Positions 1-6,214 of a stretch of DNA of 7,099 nucleotides are shown piece by piece. Numbering within the stretch: the first letter of the stretch is position 1; each line of letters opens with the position of its first letter. A program made the position numbers and the translations under genes. The notes below the pieces were generated by a model. The model was given only the letters and a program-made list of their open reading frames with translations. It ran no database searches and was not told the DNA's origin. The stretch comes from Pseudomonadota bacterium (lineage in GTDB: Bacteria; Pseudomonadota; Gammaproteobacteria; Xanthomonadales; Xanthomonadaceae). Location of the stretch: NCBI GenBank assembly GCA_023453655.1, contig JAEXTE010000169.1, forward strand, positions 1 to 7,099, in the 5' to 3' direction.

Positions 1-14
1 CCGATGGAGCAGGC

Positions 15-359
15 ATGAAAGGCAGCAGCGGCTACGCCGTATTCTTCTACCCGCAGGCGCTCGAAGCGCTGGGCGACACCATCAAGCCCTACCTGCAGGA
101 CAGCCACGGCGGTCCGCACGTGGTCTGTCGCGAGATCGACACCGCCGGCGCCTTCGTCGAGATGACGATGTCGGCCGTCACCACCGAAGGCCAGGAGGTC
201 GCCCTCGACCTGCTGGTGCCCACCGGCATGGTGCGGATGATCGTCTCCAGCCAGCAGCCCGGCAGCTTCGGCTTCCGGCCGCACGCGCCGGCGACGCCTG
301 CGCCTGGGCCCGTGGCGGCAGCGACGGGGCAGGCCAGCAACGATCCGGCACAGGCCTGA
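15..359 (+). CDS. Small conserved-looking protein of unknown function, 114 aa
   Basis: I do not recognise this protein. Residues 1-90 look like one small folded cytoplasmic domain with alternating hydrophobic strands (about 34-53 and 60-79, including CREIDTAGAFVEMTM and LDLLVPTGMVRMIVS). Residues 91-114 are an Ala/Pro-rich, probably disordered tail. There is no signal peptide or membrane segment. The start is supported by a GGAG at 6-9, five bases before the ATG. The start codon also forms ATGA at 15-18, so an upstream gene ending with TGA at 16-18 would overlap it by 4 nt; this would make it the last gene of an operon arriving from the left. It is convergent with the EEP lipoprotein gene, whose stop lies 13 bp away, and no terminator hairpin is evident between them. 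That the ORF is real is likely from its codon use (mostly G/C third positions) and its RBS. Its function is unknown. Confidence 0.75.
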   Translation: MKGSSGYAVFFYPQALEALGDTIKPYLQDSHGGPHVVCREIDTAGAFVEMTMSAVTTEGQEVALDLLVPTGMVRMIVSSQQPGSFGFRPHAPATPAPGPVAAATGQASNDPAQA

Positions 360-372
360 CCCGGGCCAGCCC

Positions 373-1614
373 TCAGTCCAGCAGGTCCACCCAGACCAAG
401 TGGTGGTCGCTGGCCGCGGCGATCGCCGCGTCCGGATGGTCCGGCGGCGGCCAGAACACGCCGGAACCGGCCAGGCGGAAGCCCGCCGAGGGCAGGGCGT
501 AGTCCAGGCGCAGGTTGCCCACGCGCGGCCCGAAACGGCCGGTGTCGTGCGCATGCACGCCGCGGTGTCCCTCGTTGCCCGGTTCGCTGGCCGCGGCCAG
601 CAGCGCGCCTTCGCTGGATGGCGGCTCGTGGCGCAGTACGCGCGGATGCCCGATCAGCGAGCGGATCGCCGCCGGGTCGCCATTGCCGTCGACCGGGTCG
701 CTGTTGAGGTCGCCCAGGATCACGAAGCGCGCATCCTGCTCGAGGCCGCCGCAGCGGCCCGCGTCGTCGCACAGCCACGCCTCCTGCCCGGGTGCCGGAG
801 TGAGGTATTCGCGCCAGAGCCGGATCTCGTCGTGGTTGCGCGCGACGTTGCGCTTCTCCGGCCCGTCGAAGGCGGGCGGCGTGGGATGCGCGGCCAGCAG
901 GTGCACCTCGCCCAGCGGCGTGGCCACCGGCACGTCCCAGTGCGACTTCGAGGACAGGCGCAGCTGTTCCCACACCGCGTCGGGATGGAACGGCGCCCCG
1001 GTGGCCGGATCCATGGGGCGGCGCGCGCCGGGCATCGTGCTCCAGCGCAGCAGCTGGAAGCTGCGGACGCGCGCGGCGTCGATCGGATGCTTCGACAGCA
1101 CCAGCATTCCGTACTGGCCCGGGTGCAGGCCGTAGCCCCAGGCGTCGTTGCCGCGCTCGCGGCCGGCGCCGCCGACGCTGCCGTTGCCGTCCAGGTCCAG
1201 TCCACTGGGCACGCCGGTGTTGACCGGCGCGAGGTAGCGGTAGGGATAGTGCAGCGCGTCGCCGCCTTCGGCCTGCGCCTGTTCGAGGTAGCGGCGCTGG
1301 AACAGGTCGGCGGCGCGTCCCTCCGGGTCGTAGTCGAACTCGTTGAGCAGCACGATGTCCGGTCGCACCTTCTGCAGCACCGCGGCGATGCGGCGCGCGT
1401 GCGCGTTGCCCAGCTCCAGGCGCTGGACGAGCCCGCCGGCGTCCTCGTCGTAGAGCGAGCCGTTGTAGCTGGCGACGCGGAGCGGGACGGAGTCGGCCAT
1501 CTGGTTACCGGGTTGCGGCGCGGGGGTCTGGAGATCGGCGCGCGCGCAAGCGGCCACCACGAGTGCGGACAGGGCCGCGAGTGCCGCCAGGGCGATCGGC
1601 CGGCGCGACGTCAT
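373..1614 (-). CDS. Endonuclease/exonuclease/phosphatase (EEP) superfamily lipoprotein, 413 aa
   Basis: This is a predicted metal-dependent phosphoesterase of the EEP (DNase I-like) superfamily, anchored as a lipoprotein. The N-terminus has an Arg pair, a hydrophobic stretch (residues 6-22) and a lipobox VAAC with Cys23 as the expected lipidated residue. The usual EEP signatures follow in order: SYNG (50-53, Asn51), LLNEFD (metal ligand Glu92), AAHPTPP (His243), GDLNSDP (Asp302 and Asn304), LDYALPS (Asp371) and the C-terminal SDHH (Asp403, His404). A DLDGNG segment at 140-145 resembles a calcium-binding loop and lies in a Gly-rich insertion before GQYGMLVLS. The start at 1614 gives a complete lipoprotein signal and an ATGA overlap with the end of bpt, so the two are probably translationally coupled. 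A longer open frame to 1758 would add non-secretory Arg/Pro-rich sequence and is rejected. The substrate (nucleic acid, phospholipid or sugar phosphate) cannot be read from the sequence. Confidence 0.9.
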   Translation of the reverse strand: MTSRRPIALAALAALSALVVAACARADLQTPAPQPGNQMADSVPLRVASYNGSLYDEDAGGLVQRLELGNAHARRIAAVLQKVRPDIVLLNEFDYDPEGRAADLFQRRYLEQAQAEGGDALHYPYRYLAPVNTGVPSGLDLDGNGSVGGAGRERGNDAWGYGLHPGQYGMLVLSKHPIDAARVRSFQLLRWSTMPGARRPMDPATGAPFHPDAVWEQLRLSSKSHWDVPVATPLGEVHLLAAHPTPPAFDGPEKRNVARNHDEIRLWREYLTPAPGQEAWLCDDAGRCGGLEQDARFVILGDLNSDPVDGNGDPAAIRSLIGHPRVLRHEPPSSEGALLAAASEPGNEGHRGVHAHDTGRFGPRVGNLRLDYALPSAGFRLAGSGVFWPPPDHPDAAIAAASDHHLVWVDLLD

Positions 1615-2333
1615 GCCGCACCGATCGTGTCGAAGGGGCGCCACTGGCGTCCGTCGAAGCCTTCCAGCGGAAGGAACCTGCGCTTGTAGTCCATCTTGCC
1701 GTGTCCCGCGATCCAGTAGCCGAGGTAGAGGTGGCGGCGGCGCTCGCGCAGCGCCCACTCGATCTGCTTGAGGATCGCCAGCGTGCCCAGGCCGCGCGCG
1801 GCCTGGTCGGGATCATAGAAGGTGTAGACCGCCGACATCGCCTGCGCGTCGAGGTCGGTCACCGCCACGGCCAGCAGGCGTCCGTCCTCGCGCAGTTCGA
1901 GGAAGCGCGTCGTGGCCCAGCTGCCGACCAGGAACTGGTCGAACTCGTGCGCGCCGTGGCCGTCCATGCCGCCACCGGGGTGGCGCGCGGAGAGGTAGCG
2001 CCGGTACAGCGCGAGCCGCTCGTCGTTGCGCTGCGCCGGCAGCACGCGCGCTTCGATCGAGGCGTTGCGCGCCAGGCAGCGGCGCTGGCTGCGATCGGGC
2101 CGGAACTCGTCCACCGGGATGCGCACCGCGACGCAGGCTCGGCAGCCCACGCAATGCGGCCGGTAGACGATGTCCCCGGAGCGGCGGAAGCCCCACTGCA
2201 GGGCCTGCGGATAGAACGTGGCCAGGCGGTCGTCGTCGGGATCGAACACCAGGTCGCGCGCCACCCGGCCGGGCCAGTAGCCGCAGGGATGCTCACCGGT
2301 GTGGAACAGCCGGAGGTTGTCGTTCTCGCCCAT
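1611..2333 (-). CDS. bpt: Bpt, aspartate/glutamate leucyltransferase (ATE family), 240 aa
   Basis: Bacterial leucyl-tRNA--protein transferase of the arginyltransferase-like (ATE) family. It moves leucine from Leu-tRNA to proteins with N-terminal Asp or Glu, marking them for ClpS/ClpAP degradation in the bacterial N-end rule pathway; it is cytosolic. Family signatures are visible: HPCGYW (15-20, Cys17), the Cys cluster [11 protein letters not shown] (57-67, Cys61/64/67), the basic QRR...RN segment (83-90), and the C-terminal acyltransferase-like core with AVYTFYDP (168-175), [12 protein letters not shown] (182-194), YLYLGYWI (201-208), [11 protein letters not shown] (214-224) and WRPF (231-234). 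The length fits the family, and the ATG at 2333 gives the expected N-terminus. No Shine-Dalgarno precedes it, but a weak -10-like TATCCT (2343-2348 on this strand) ends 9 nt before the ATG. The stop overlaps the start of the EEP lipoprotein gene. The residue chemistry (Leu versus Arg transfer) is assigned by family, not shown here. Confidence 0.95.
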   Translation of the reverse strand: MGENDNLRLFHTGEHPCGYWPGRVARDLVFDPDDDRLATFYPQALQWGFRRSGDIVYRPHCVGCRACVAVRIPVDEFRPDRSQRRCLARNASIEARVLPAQRNDERLALYRRYLSARHPGGGMDGHGAHEFDQFLVGSWATTRFLELREDGRLLAVAVTDLDAQAMSAVYTFYDPDQAARGLGTLAILKQIEWALRERRRHLYLGYWIAGHGKMDYKRRFLPLEGFDGRQWRPFDTIGAA

Positions 2334-2487
2334 TGCGCGGGGAGGATACTGCGCCGCGGTCGCAGCGGGTGCGAGCGGCCATGTATCTGCCCGCTGAACC
2401 GGGCTGGCTCCGGGTCAACGGCAGGCGCAGGCGACGCGTTGACGGATGCACGGCGGCGCTGCAGCCGCATCACCGAGGACACGCAAC
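2334..2487. other. Divergent intergenic region between bpt and the EF-hand gene
   Basis: A gap of 154 bp must carry promoters for both flanking genes. On the plus strand, a TTGACG at 2439-2444 resembles a -35 box, but no convincing -10 lies 16-18 bp further on. On the minus strand, TATCCT (2348 down to 2343) is a weak -10 candidate close to the bpt start. A 7-bp inverted repeat CAGCGGG/CCCGCTG (2363-2369 and 2390-2396) lies between these elements. A GAGGA at 2475-2479 is the likely RBS of the EF-hand gene. No RNA gene is evident. Confidence 0.5.
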
Positions 2488-3168
2488 ATGAAGCACCGCA
2501 TCCTGTTCACCGCGCTGGCGCTGGCCGTGATCGCCGCGGGCGCCACCGCCGCCGAGCCCACCCAGCCGCAGCGCGGCACCCGCGCGACGCTCGACGCCAA
2601 TGGCGACGGTGTCGTCGATCGCACCGAAGCGGCGAAGTTCCCGCGCCTGGCCGAGCGTTTCGACCAGCTCGACCGCAATGGCGACGGCCGCCTGGACGCC
2701 AGCGAGCGCCCGCAGCGCCATGCCCGCCACGCCCGGCACGGCGGCAAGGGTGGCTGGCAGCATCGCGGTGGCCATGGTGTCCATGACCCGGCCAGGCTCG
2801 ACAAGGACGGCGACGGCCGCCTGAGCCGCGCCGAACTCGAAGCCGGCACAGCGCCGGCCCGCGAAGGCCGCCCCGCCCGCACCAGCCCGCTGGTCCGGAA
2901 CTTCGACGCCATCGACGCCAACGGCGACGGCTACCTGGTGCGCGCGGAGATCCGCGACTGGCACGAGCGCCAGCGTCCGCAGCGCGAGGCGCAGATGCGC
3001 AAGCGCTTCGACGAGCGTTTCGCCGCCGCCGATCTCAACGGCGACGGCAGGCTCAGCCGCGTCGAGGTCGACGAGAAGATGCCGCGCATGGCCGGCCGCT
3101 TCGCCTGGATGGACGACAACCGCGACGGCTTCCTCAGCCGCGAGGAACTGCAGCCGAAGCGGCGCTAA
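2488..3168 (+). CDS. Exported six-EF-hand calcium-binding protein, 226 aa
   Basis: A predicted periplasmic or secreted calcium-binding protein. It has an N-terminal signal peptide (MKHR, hydrophobic 5-18, ATAA at 19-22 as the likely cleavage region). Six 12-residue EF-hand loops start at residues 36, 62, 105, 143, 182 and 209. All have Asp at position 1, Asp/Asn at 3, Asp at 5, Gly at 6, a hydrophobic residue at 8 and Glu at 12, so all six should bind Ca2+. Loop spacings of 26 (1 to 2) and 27 (5 to 6) suggest paired hands, while loops 3 and 4 are 38 apart. A basic His/Gly-rich linker with six His residues (78-99) separates loops 2 and 3. The start at 2488 is chosen because GAGGA at 2475-2479 sits 8 nt upstream and the signal peptide begins there; the in-frame ATG at 2446 would bury it. 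An intrinsic terminator follows the stop. The specific role (buffering, signalling or structural) is unknown. Confidence 0.93.
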   Translation: MKHRILFTALALAVIAAGATAAEPTQPQRGTRATLDANGDGVVDRTEAAKFPRLAERFDQLDRNGDGRLDASERPQRHARHARHGGKGGWQHRGGHGVHDPARLDKDGDGRLSRAELEAGTAPAREGRPARTSPLVRNFDAIDANGDGYLVRAEIRDWHERQRPQREAQMRKRFDERFAAADLNGDGRLSRVEVDEKMPRMAGRFAWMDDNRDGFLSREELQPKRR

Positions 3169-3192
3169 GGCGCCTCGATGCTGGACTGCATG

Positions 3193-3220
3193 GCCCGCGT
3201 CCTCGGACGCGGGCTTTTTT
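3193..3220 (+). terminator. Rho-independent terminator of the EF-hand gene
   Basis: A perfect 9-bp GC-rich stem, GCCCGCGTC (3193-3201) paired with GACGCGGGC (3206-3214), encloses a CTCG tetraloop and is followed directly by six T residues (3215-3220). It starts 24 nt after the EF-hand stop codon, so it should end that transcript. On the minus strand the hairpin has no downstream U tract, so it is not an evident terminator for the convergent sigma-factor gene, whose stop is at 3225-3227. Confidence 0.93.
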
Positions 3221-3224
3221 GCGC

Positions 3225-4361
3225 CTAGGCCAAATGCAGGTGCGCGATCACCAGCGAGCCGATCACCACGATATTGCTCATCAGCACGCCCGTTCGGCCC
3301 CAGGTGAGCCGGTAGGCCAGCATCCGCTGGCCGGCGCCGACCGGGTCCTGGCGGGCGTCGCGCGCCAGCAGCGGGTTCATGAGCCGGGGCAGGATCACCA
3401 GCAGCTGCCAGTTCATCGCCAGCAGCGCCACGGAGATGGCGATGAACGTGGAGGCCGGGTCGCGCAGCAGGGCGTGGGTGGCGATGATCGCCACGATCAT
3501 CGCCAGCGACAGGCCGATATAGTGGCGCGAGAAGCGCAGCAGGGCGCTGCGTTCGTGCTCGTCCGCGGCATAGTCGAGGATGATGCCGCGTGCGAACCAG
3601 GCCGCGACCAGGCCGCCGAGCAGGCCACCCGCGGCGGCGCCGGCGATGCCCAGCGCGAACCGCGCGAACAGGCTGCCGGCGATCGACTTGGTGGCGATGC
3701 CCAGCCCGGCCGCCGCGGCCGGCTTGCTGATGCCCAGCGCGGCGGTGACGCCGACCGCGAAGGCCGCCGAAGGCGCGCTGCTGCGCGCGAACTCGCCGAA
3801 GCGCGCCAGCAGGTCCTCGCGCACGCTCTGGCGCGCGCGCGACAGGCGCTTGCGCACCGCCGCATCGGACAGGCCCAGCAGCATCGCCACCTGCTTGGAG
3901 CTCTGGCCCTCGCGGTAGTAAAGCAGCAGCGCTTCGCGGCTGTCCTCGGGCAGTTCGGAGATCAGGTCGGCCGCGACCGCGTCGCGCTCGGCGTCCAGCG
4001 CCTGCTGCAGCGGACAGCCGTCGGGGTCGGCGGCGTGCTGGATCGCCAGTTCCGCCGCGTCGCCGTCGAGCATGCGGTTGCGGCGACCGCGCAGATGGTC
4101 GTGCGCCAGGTTGCGGGTGATCTGGCGCAGCCAGGGCAGGAAGCTCGACGGGTTCTTGAGCCGCGGGAGATGGTGCCAGGCGGACAGGAAGGCCTCCTGG
4201 GCGATGTCCTCGCTGGCCGGCACGTCGCGGGTGATGGCCAGGGCCACGGCGGTCACCGCGTTCTGGCTGGCGACCACGATGCGCCCGTAGGCGTCGCGGT
4301 CGCCGCGCACCGCGGCGGGCAGTTCGCGCTTGATCAGCAGGTCGATGGCGTCGTTGGACAT
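3225..4361 (-). CDS. ECF-type sigma-70 family factor with C-terminal multi-helix membrane domain, 378 aa
   Basis: The N-terminal half is a sigma-70 family protein of the short, ECF-like type. Region 2 spans about 20-95, with the recognisable EDIAQEAFLSAWHHLPRL (51-68) and FLPWLRQITRNLAHDHLR (74-91). Region 4 spans about 127-183, with LPEDSREALLLYYREGQSS and a helix-turn-helix around 155-178 (QVAMLLGLSDAAVRKRLSRAR). A typical ECF factor would end near residue 190. This one continues for almost 190 residues with about four hydrophobic segments, near 234-257, 282-299, 304-325 and 357-374, so it should be membrane-tethered. The start at 4361 (MSNDAIDLL) gives a normal ECF N-terminus; the longer frame to 4601 runs antisense-like through the neighbouring gene and is rejected. 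No good RBS is visible. It follows the DUF2007-like gene by 55 nt on the same strand and is probably co-transcribed. Target promoters and any anti-sigma factor are unknown. Confidence 0.9.
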   Translation of the reverse strand: MSNDAIDLLIKRELPAAVRGDRDAYGRIVVASQNAVTAVALAITRDVPASEDIAQEAFLSAWHHLPRLKNPSSFLPWLRQITRNLAHDHLRGRRNRMLDGDAAELAIQHAADPDGCPLQQALDAERDAVAADLISELPEDSREALLLYYREGQSSKQVAMLLGLSDAAVRKRLSRARQSVREDLLARFGEFARSSAPSAAFAVGVTAALGISKPAAAAGLGIATKSIAGSLFARFALGIAGAAAGGLLGGLVAAWFARGIILDYAADEHERSALLRFSRHYIGLSLAMIVAIIATHALLRDPASTFIAISVALLAMNWQLLVILPRLMNPLLARDARQDPVGAGQRMLAYRLTWGRTGVLMSNIVVIGSLVIAHLHLA

Positions 4362-4416
4362 GCGCTGTGGTCGGGTGGCCAGTGGACGTGACGTGCCGGG
4401 ACGGCGGATGTGACCG

Positions 4417-5232
4417 TCAGGGCGCGTCGGAGAAGCGCCAGTGGTCGCCTTCGCGGCGGACGTCGATGCGGCGGGTCGTGGGCGCTGCATCCCCGCGGGC
4501 CGTCTCCAGCGCGACCGTACCCACGCCGGAGCCGTCGGTGCGGTAGTCCGACACCGCCACGCGCAGCCGGTCATTGCCTGCAGGGCAGGCGGAGCCAGCA
4601 TGGGGCGACAGCCCGGCCTCGCGGGCGGCGGCCAGCGCGGCCTCGGCCGGGTCCTCGCCGTCGACCGACAGGCACAGCGGCGCGCCGGGCGTTTCCGCCA
4701 GCGCGGCCGCGGCCAGGGTCGCCGCGAGGGCGGGCGGGGTGGGGATGCGGTGGACCGTATCGGCCGTCGCGACCGCCTGCAGCGAAGGATCGAGCGCGAC
4801 GCTGCCCGGTTCGGTGGCCGCGCGCGGAGCGGGCAGGTCCCAGCCGGGGTTGCGGAACTGGTTGAGCCACAGCGCCAGGGCCACCGCCGCCACCACGATC
4901 AGGCCCAGGCTCAGCCGGGAGCTGCGCCTGGGTGCCCGCATGCGCGCGGCATGGCCGGTCGATGGCAGGAAGCTCGACGGGCTGGCGGGCGTGGCCTCGA
5001 GCAGGCCCGCCTCGTGCAGCAGCTGGCGGGCGCGCGGCTGGTCGTCCGACCGCACCACCCAGACCGCGGCACGCGGGCCCGTCCCCTCGCCGTCGCGGTA
5101 GCTGAAGCTGCCGCGGATCGAACGCCGGTAGCGCTGCCCATCCTCGACCCGCACCTCGATGCCCGCGTCGGCGAGCAGCTTCGCCACCGCCTGCACGTTC
5201 TCGATGCGTGCGCTGCTGAAGACCTGGCGCAT
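4417..5232 (-). CDS. DUF2007-like N-domain protein with one membrane segment, 271 aa
   Basis: Residues 1-77 resemble the DUF2007 / putative prokaryotic signal-transducing domain: MRQVFSSARIENVQAVAKLL, AGIEVRVEDG, then AVWVVRSDDQPRARQLLHEAGLL. Residues 78-106 are a Ser/Pro/Arg-rich linker, 107-124 a single hydrophobic transmembrane segment (LSLGLIVVAAVALALWLN), and 125-271 an Ala-rich C-terminal region with two cysteines (Cys187, Cys216) that could pair. The positive charges just before the helix (RAPRRSSR) favour a cytosolic N-domain and a periplasmic C-domain. Xanthomonads carry similar proteins labelled 'pathogenicity-like'; I recall that name but cannot verify it here, and it implies no function. 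The start at 5232 has a distant GAGGG 11 nt upstream. The gene lies 42 nt after tesB and 55 nt before the sigma-factor gene, which suggests a common transcript. The domain assignment is by sequence pattern only. Confidence 0.8.
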   Translation of the reverse strand: MRQVFSSARIENVQAVAKLLADAGIEVRVEDGQRYRRSIRGSFSYRDGEGTGPRAAVWVVRSDDQPRARQLLHEAGLLEATPASPSSFLPSTGHAARMRAPRRSSRLSLGLIVVAAVALALWLNQFRNPGWDLPAPRAATEPGSVALDPSLQAVATADTVHRIPTPPALAATLAAAALAETPGAPLCLSVDGEDPAEAALAAAREAGLSPHAGSACPAGNDRLRVAVSDYRTDGSGVGTVALETARGDAAPTTRRIDVRREGDHWRFSDAP

Positions 5233-5274
5233 GTCAGTGCGCGCCCTCGTGGCCGCGGCGCGCGCGCCACGCGG

Positions 5275-6174
5275 TCATCGCGCGTTCCCCGGCGTGGACG
5301 AAGCGCGGCCGTGCGCGTCCACCACGCGGATCATGCCTTCCTGCGCCGTGCTCGCGACCAGGCGGCCGTCGCGCGAGAAGATCTGCCCGCGCGCCAGTCC
5401 GCGCGCACCCTGCGCGCTGGGGCTGTCGATCGCGTACAGCAGCCACTCGTCCGCGCGGAACGGACGGTGGAACCAAAGCGCGTGGTCGAGCGAGGCCATC
5501 TGCACGTTCGGCTGGTAGTAGCTGATGCCGTGCGGAAAGGTGGCGGTGCCGAGCAGGTGGAAGTCCGAGGCATAGGCCAACAGCGCCCGGTGCAGCTCGG
5601 CGCCGTCGCCGACGCGCTCGGACAACCGGAACCAGACGTGGTTGAACGGAGGCTGCCGCGCCGGCTCCAGGTCGTTGCGCGGATGCACCTGGCGGAATTC
5701 GAACGGGCCGGAGCGGTCGAGCCAGCGCCGCACCTTGCTCGGCAGGGTGGCCAGCACCTCGGGCGGCGGCGGCTCCGGCGGGCGGATGTCCTCGGGGGCG
5801 GGGACCTGCGGCATCGGCGGCTGGTGTTCGGCGCCTGCCTCGGTTTCCTGGAAGGAGGCCGCGCAGAAGAAGATCACCTTGCCATGCTGGATCGCGGTGA
5901 CGCGACGCACCGAGAAACTGCCGCCGTCGCGGGTGCGGTCGACCTCGTAGACGATCGGGGCGTCGACGTTGCCGGCGCGCAGGAAGTAGGCGTGCAACGA
6001 ATGCGCGGGGCGCGGCTCCGGCATCGTCGCCTGGGCGGCGGACAACGCCTGGCCCAGCACCTGGCCGCCGAACACGTACTTGGTGCCGATGTCGCGGCTC
6101 TGGCCACGGAACAGGTCGTCCTCCAGACGTTCCAGCGACAGCAGTTCGATCAGTTCGGATACGGTGGAGGTCAT
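5275..6174 (-). CDS. tesB: Acyl-CoA thioesterase II (TesB), 299 aa
   Basis: Hydrolyses acyl-CoA to free fatty acid and CoA in the cytosol; a double hot-dog-fold enzyme. The N-terminal hot dog has LEDDLFRGQS (17-26), VFGGQVLGQAL (34-44) and HSLHAYFLRAG (58-68). The C-terminal hot dog has YASDFHLLG (201-209), MASLDHALWFHRPF (226-239) and STAQEGMIR (275-283). As recalled from E. coli TesB, the catalytic residues are Asp204, Thr228 and Gln278. Here Asp204 and Gln278 fall at the same numbers, while position 228 is Ser, a conservative hydroxyl swap. The length of 299 aa is slightly above the 286 of E. coli, with a Pro-rich linker near 131-138. The start at 6174 matches the family N-terminus; an ATG at 6198 would put the TATAAT inside the coding region. 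A perfect TATAAT lies 7 nt before the ATG with no Shine-Dalgarno, so the mRNA may be leaderless. Confidence 0.95.
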   Translation of the reverse strand: MTSTVSELIELLSLERLEDDLFRGQSRDIGTKYVFGGQVLGQALSAAQATMPEPRPAHSLHAYFLRAGNVDAPIVYEVDRTRDGGSFSVRRVTAIQHGKVIFFCAASFQETEAGAEHQPPMPQVPAPEDIRPPEPPPPEVLATLPSKVRRWLDRSGPFEFRQVHPRNDLEPARQPPFNHVWFRLSERVGDGAELHRALLAYASDFHLLGTATFPHGISYYQPNVQMASLDHALWFHRPFRADEWLLYAIDSPSAQGARGLARGQIFSRDGRLVASTAQEGMIRVVDAHGRASSTPGNAR

Positions 6175-6181
6175 GCGCCGG

Positions 6182-6187
6182 ATTATA
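6182..6187 (-). promoter_or_regulatory. -10 box (TATAAT) of a probable leaderless tesB promoter
   Basis: On the minus strand the exact consensus hexamer TATAAT occupies 6187 down to 6182, and the tesB ATG begins 7 nt later at 6174. A start site 6-8 nt after the -10 would fall on or next to the A of the ATG. No TTGACA-like hexamer lies 16-18 bp upstream; that position overlaps GC-rich sequence at the end of the amidase gene. In so GC-rich a window an exact TATAAT in a 40-bp gap is unlikely to be chance, but promoter activity is inferred. Confidence 0.65.
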
Positions 6188-6214
6188 CGGGCCGCCATCG
6201 CGGCGCCGGCGGCA

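Noticed and set aside
350..380. Possible hairpin (GGCC...GGGCC) between the convergent genes ending at 359 and 373
   Set aside because: The stem is short and no T tract follows on either strand, so it is not supported as a terminator.
400..1689. 429-codon open frame on the plus strand opposite the EEP lipoprotein gene
   Set aside because: The minus strand carries a lipoprotein signal and all EEP catalytic motifs. The plus-strand translation has no recognisable motifs and is a GC-rich shadow.
2439..2472. TTGACG at 2439-2444 as a full promoter for the EF-hand gene
   Set aside because: The hexamer is a good -35 match, but the sequence 16-18 bp downstream is GCAGCCGC-like with no acceptable -10, so a promoter is not called.
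1563..2786. 407-codon plus-strand frame running across bpt and into the EF-hand gene
   Set aside because: It overlaps bpt in antisense and the EF-hand gene in another frame, both of which have strong motif support.
3219..4391. 390-codon open frame on the plus strand opposite the sigma-factor gene
   Set aside because: It starts inside the terminator T tract, is rich in Arg, Gln, Gly and Ala, and is antisense to clear sigma region 2 and 4 sequences.
6191..6213. GCCGCC/GGCGGC inverted repeat between the amidase and tesB genes
   Set aside because: Six GC-only base pairs with an 11-nt loop and no U tract; expected by chance in such GC-rich sequence and partly within the tesB promoter region.
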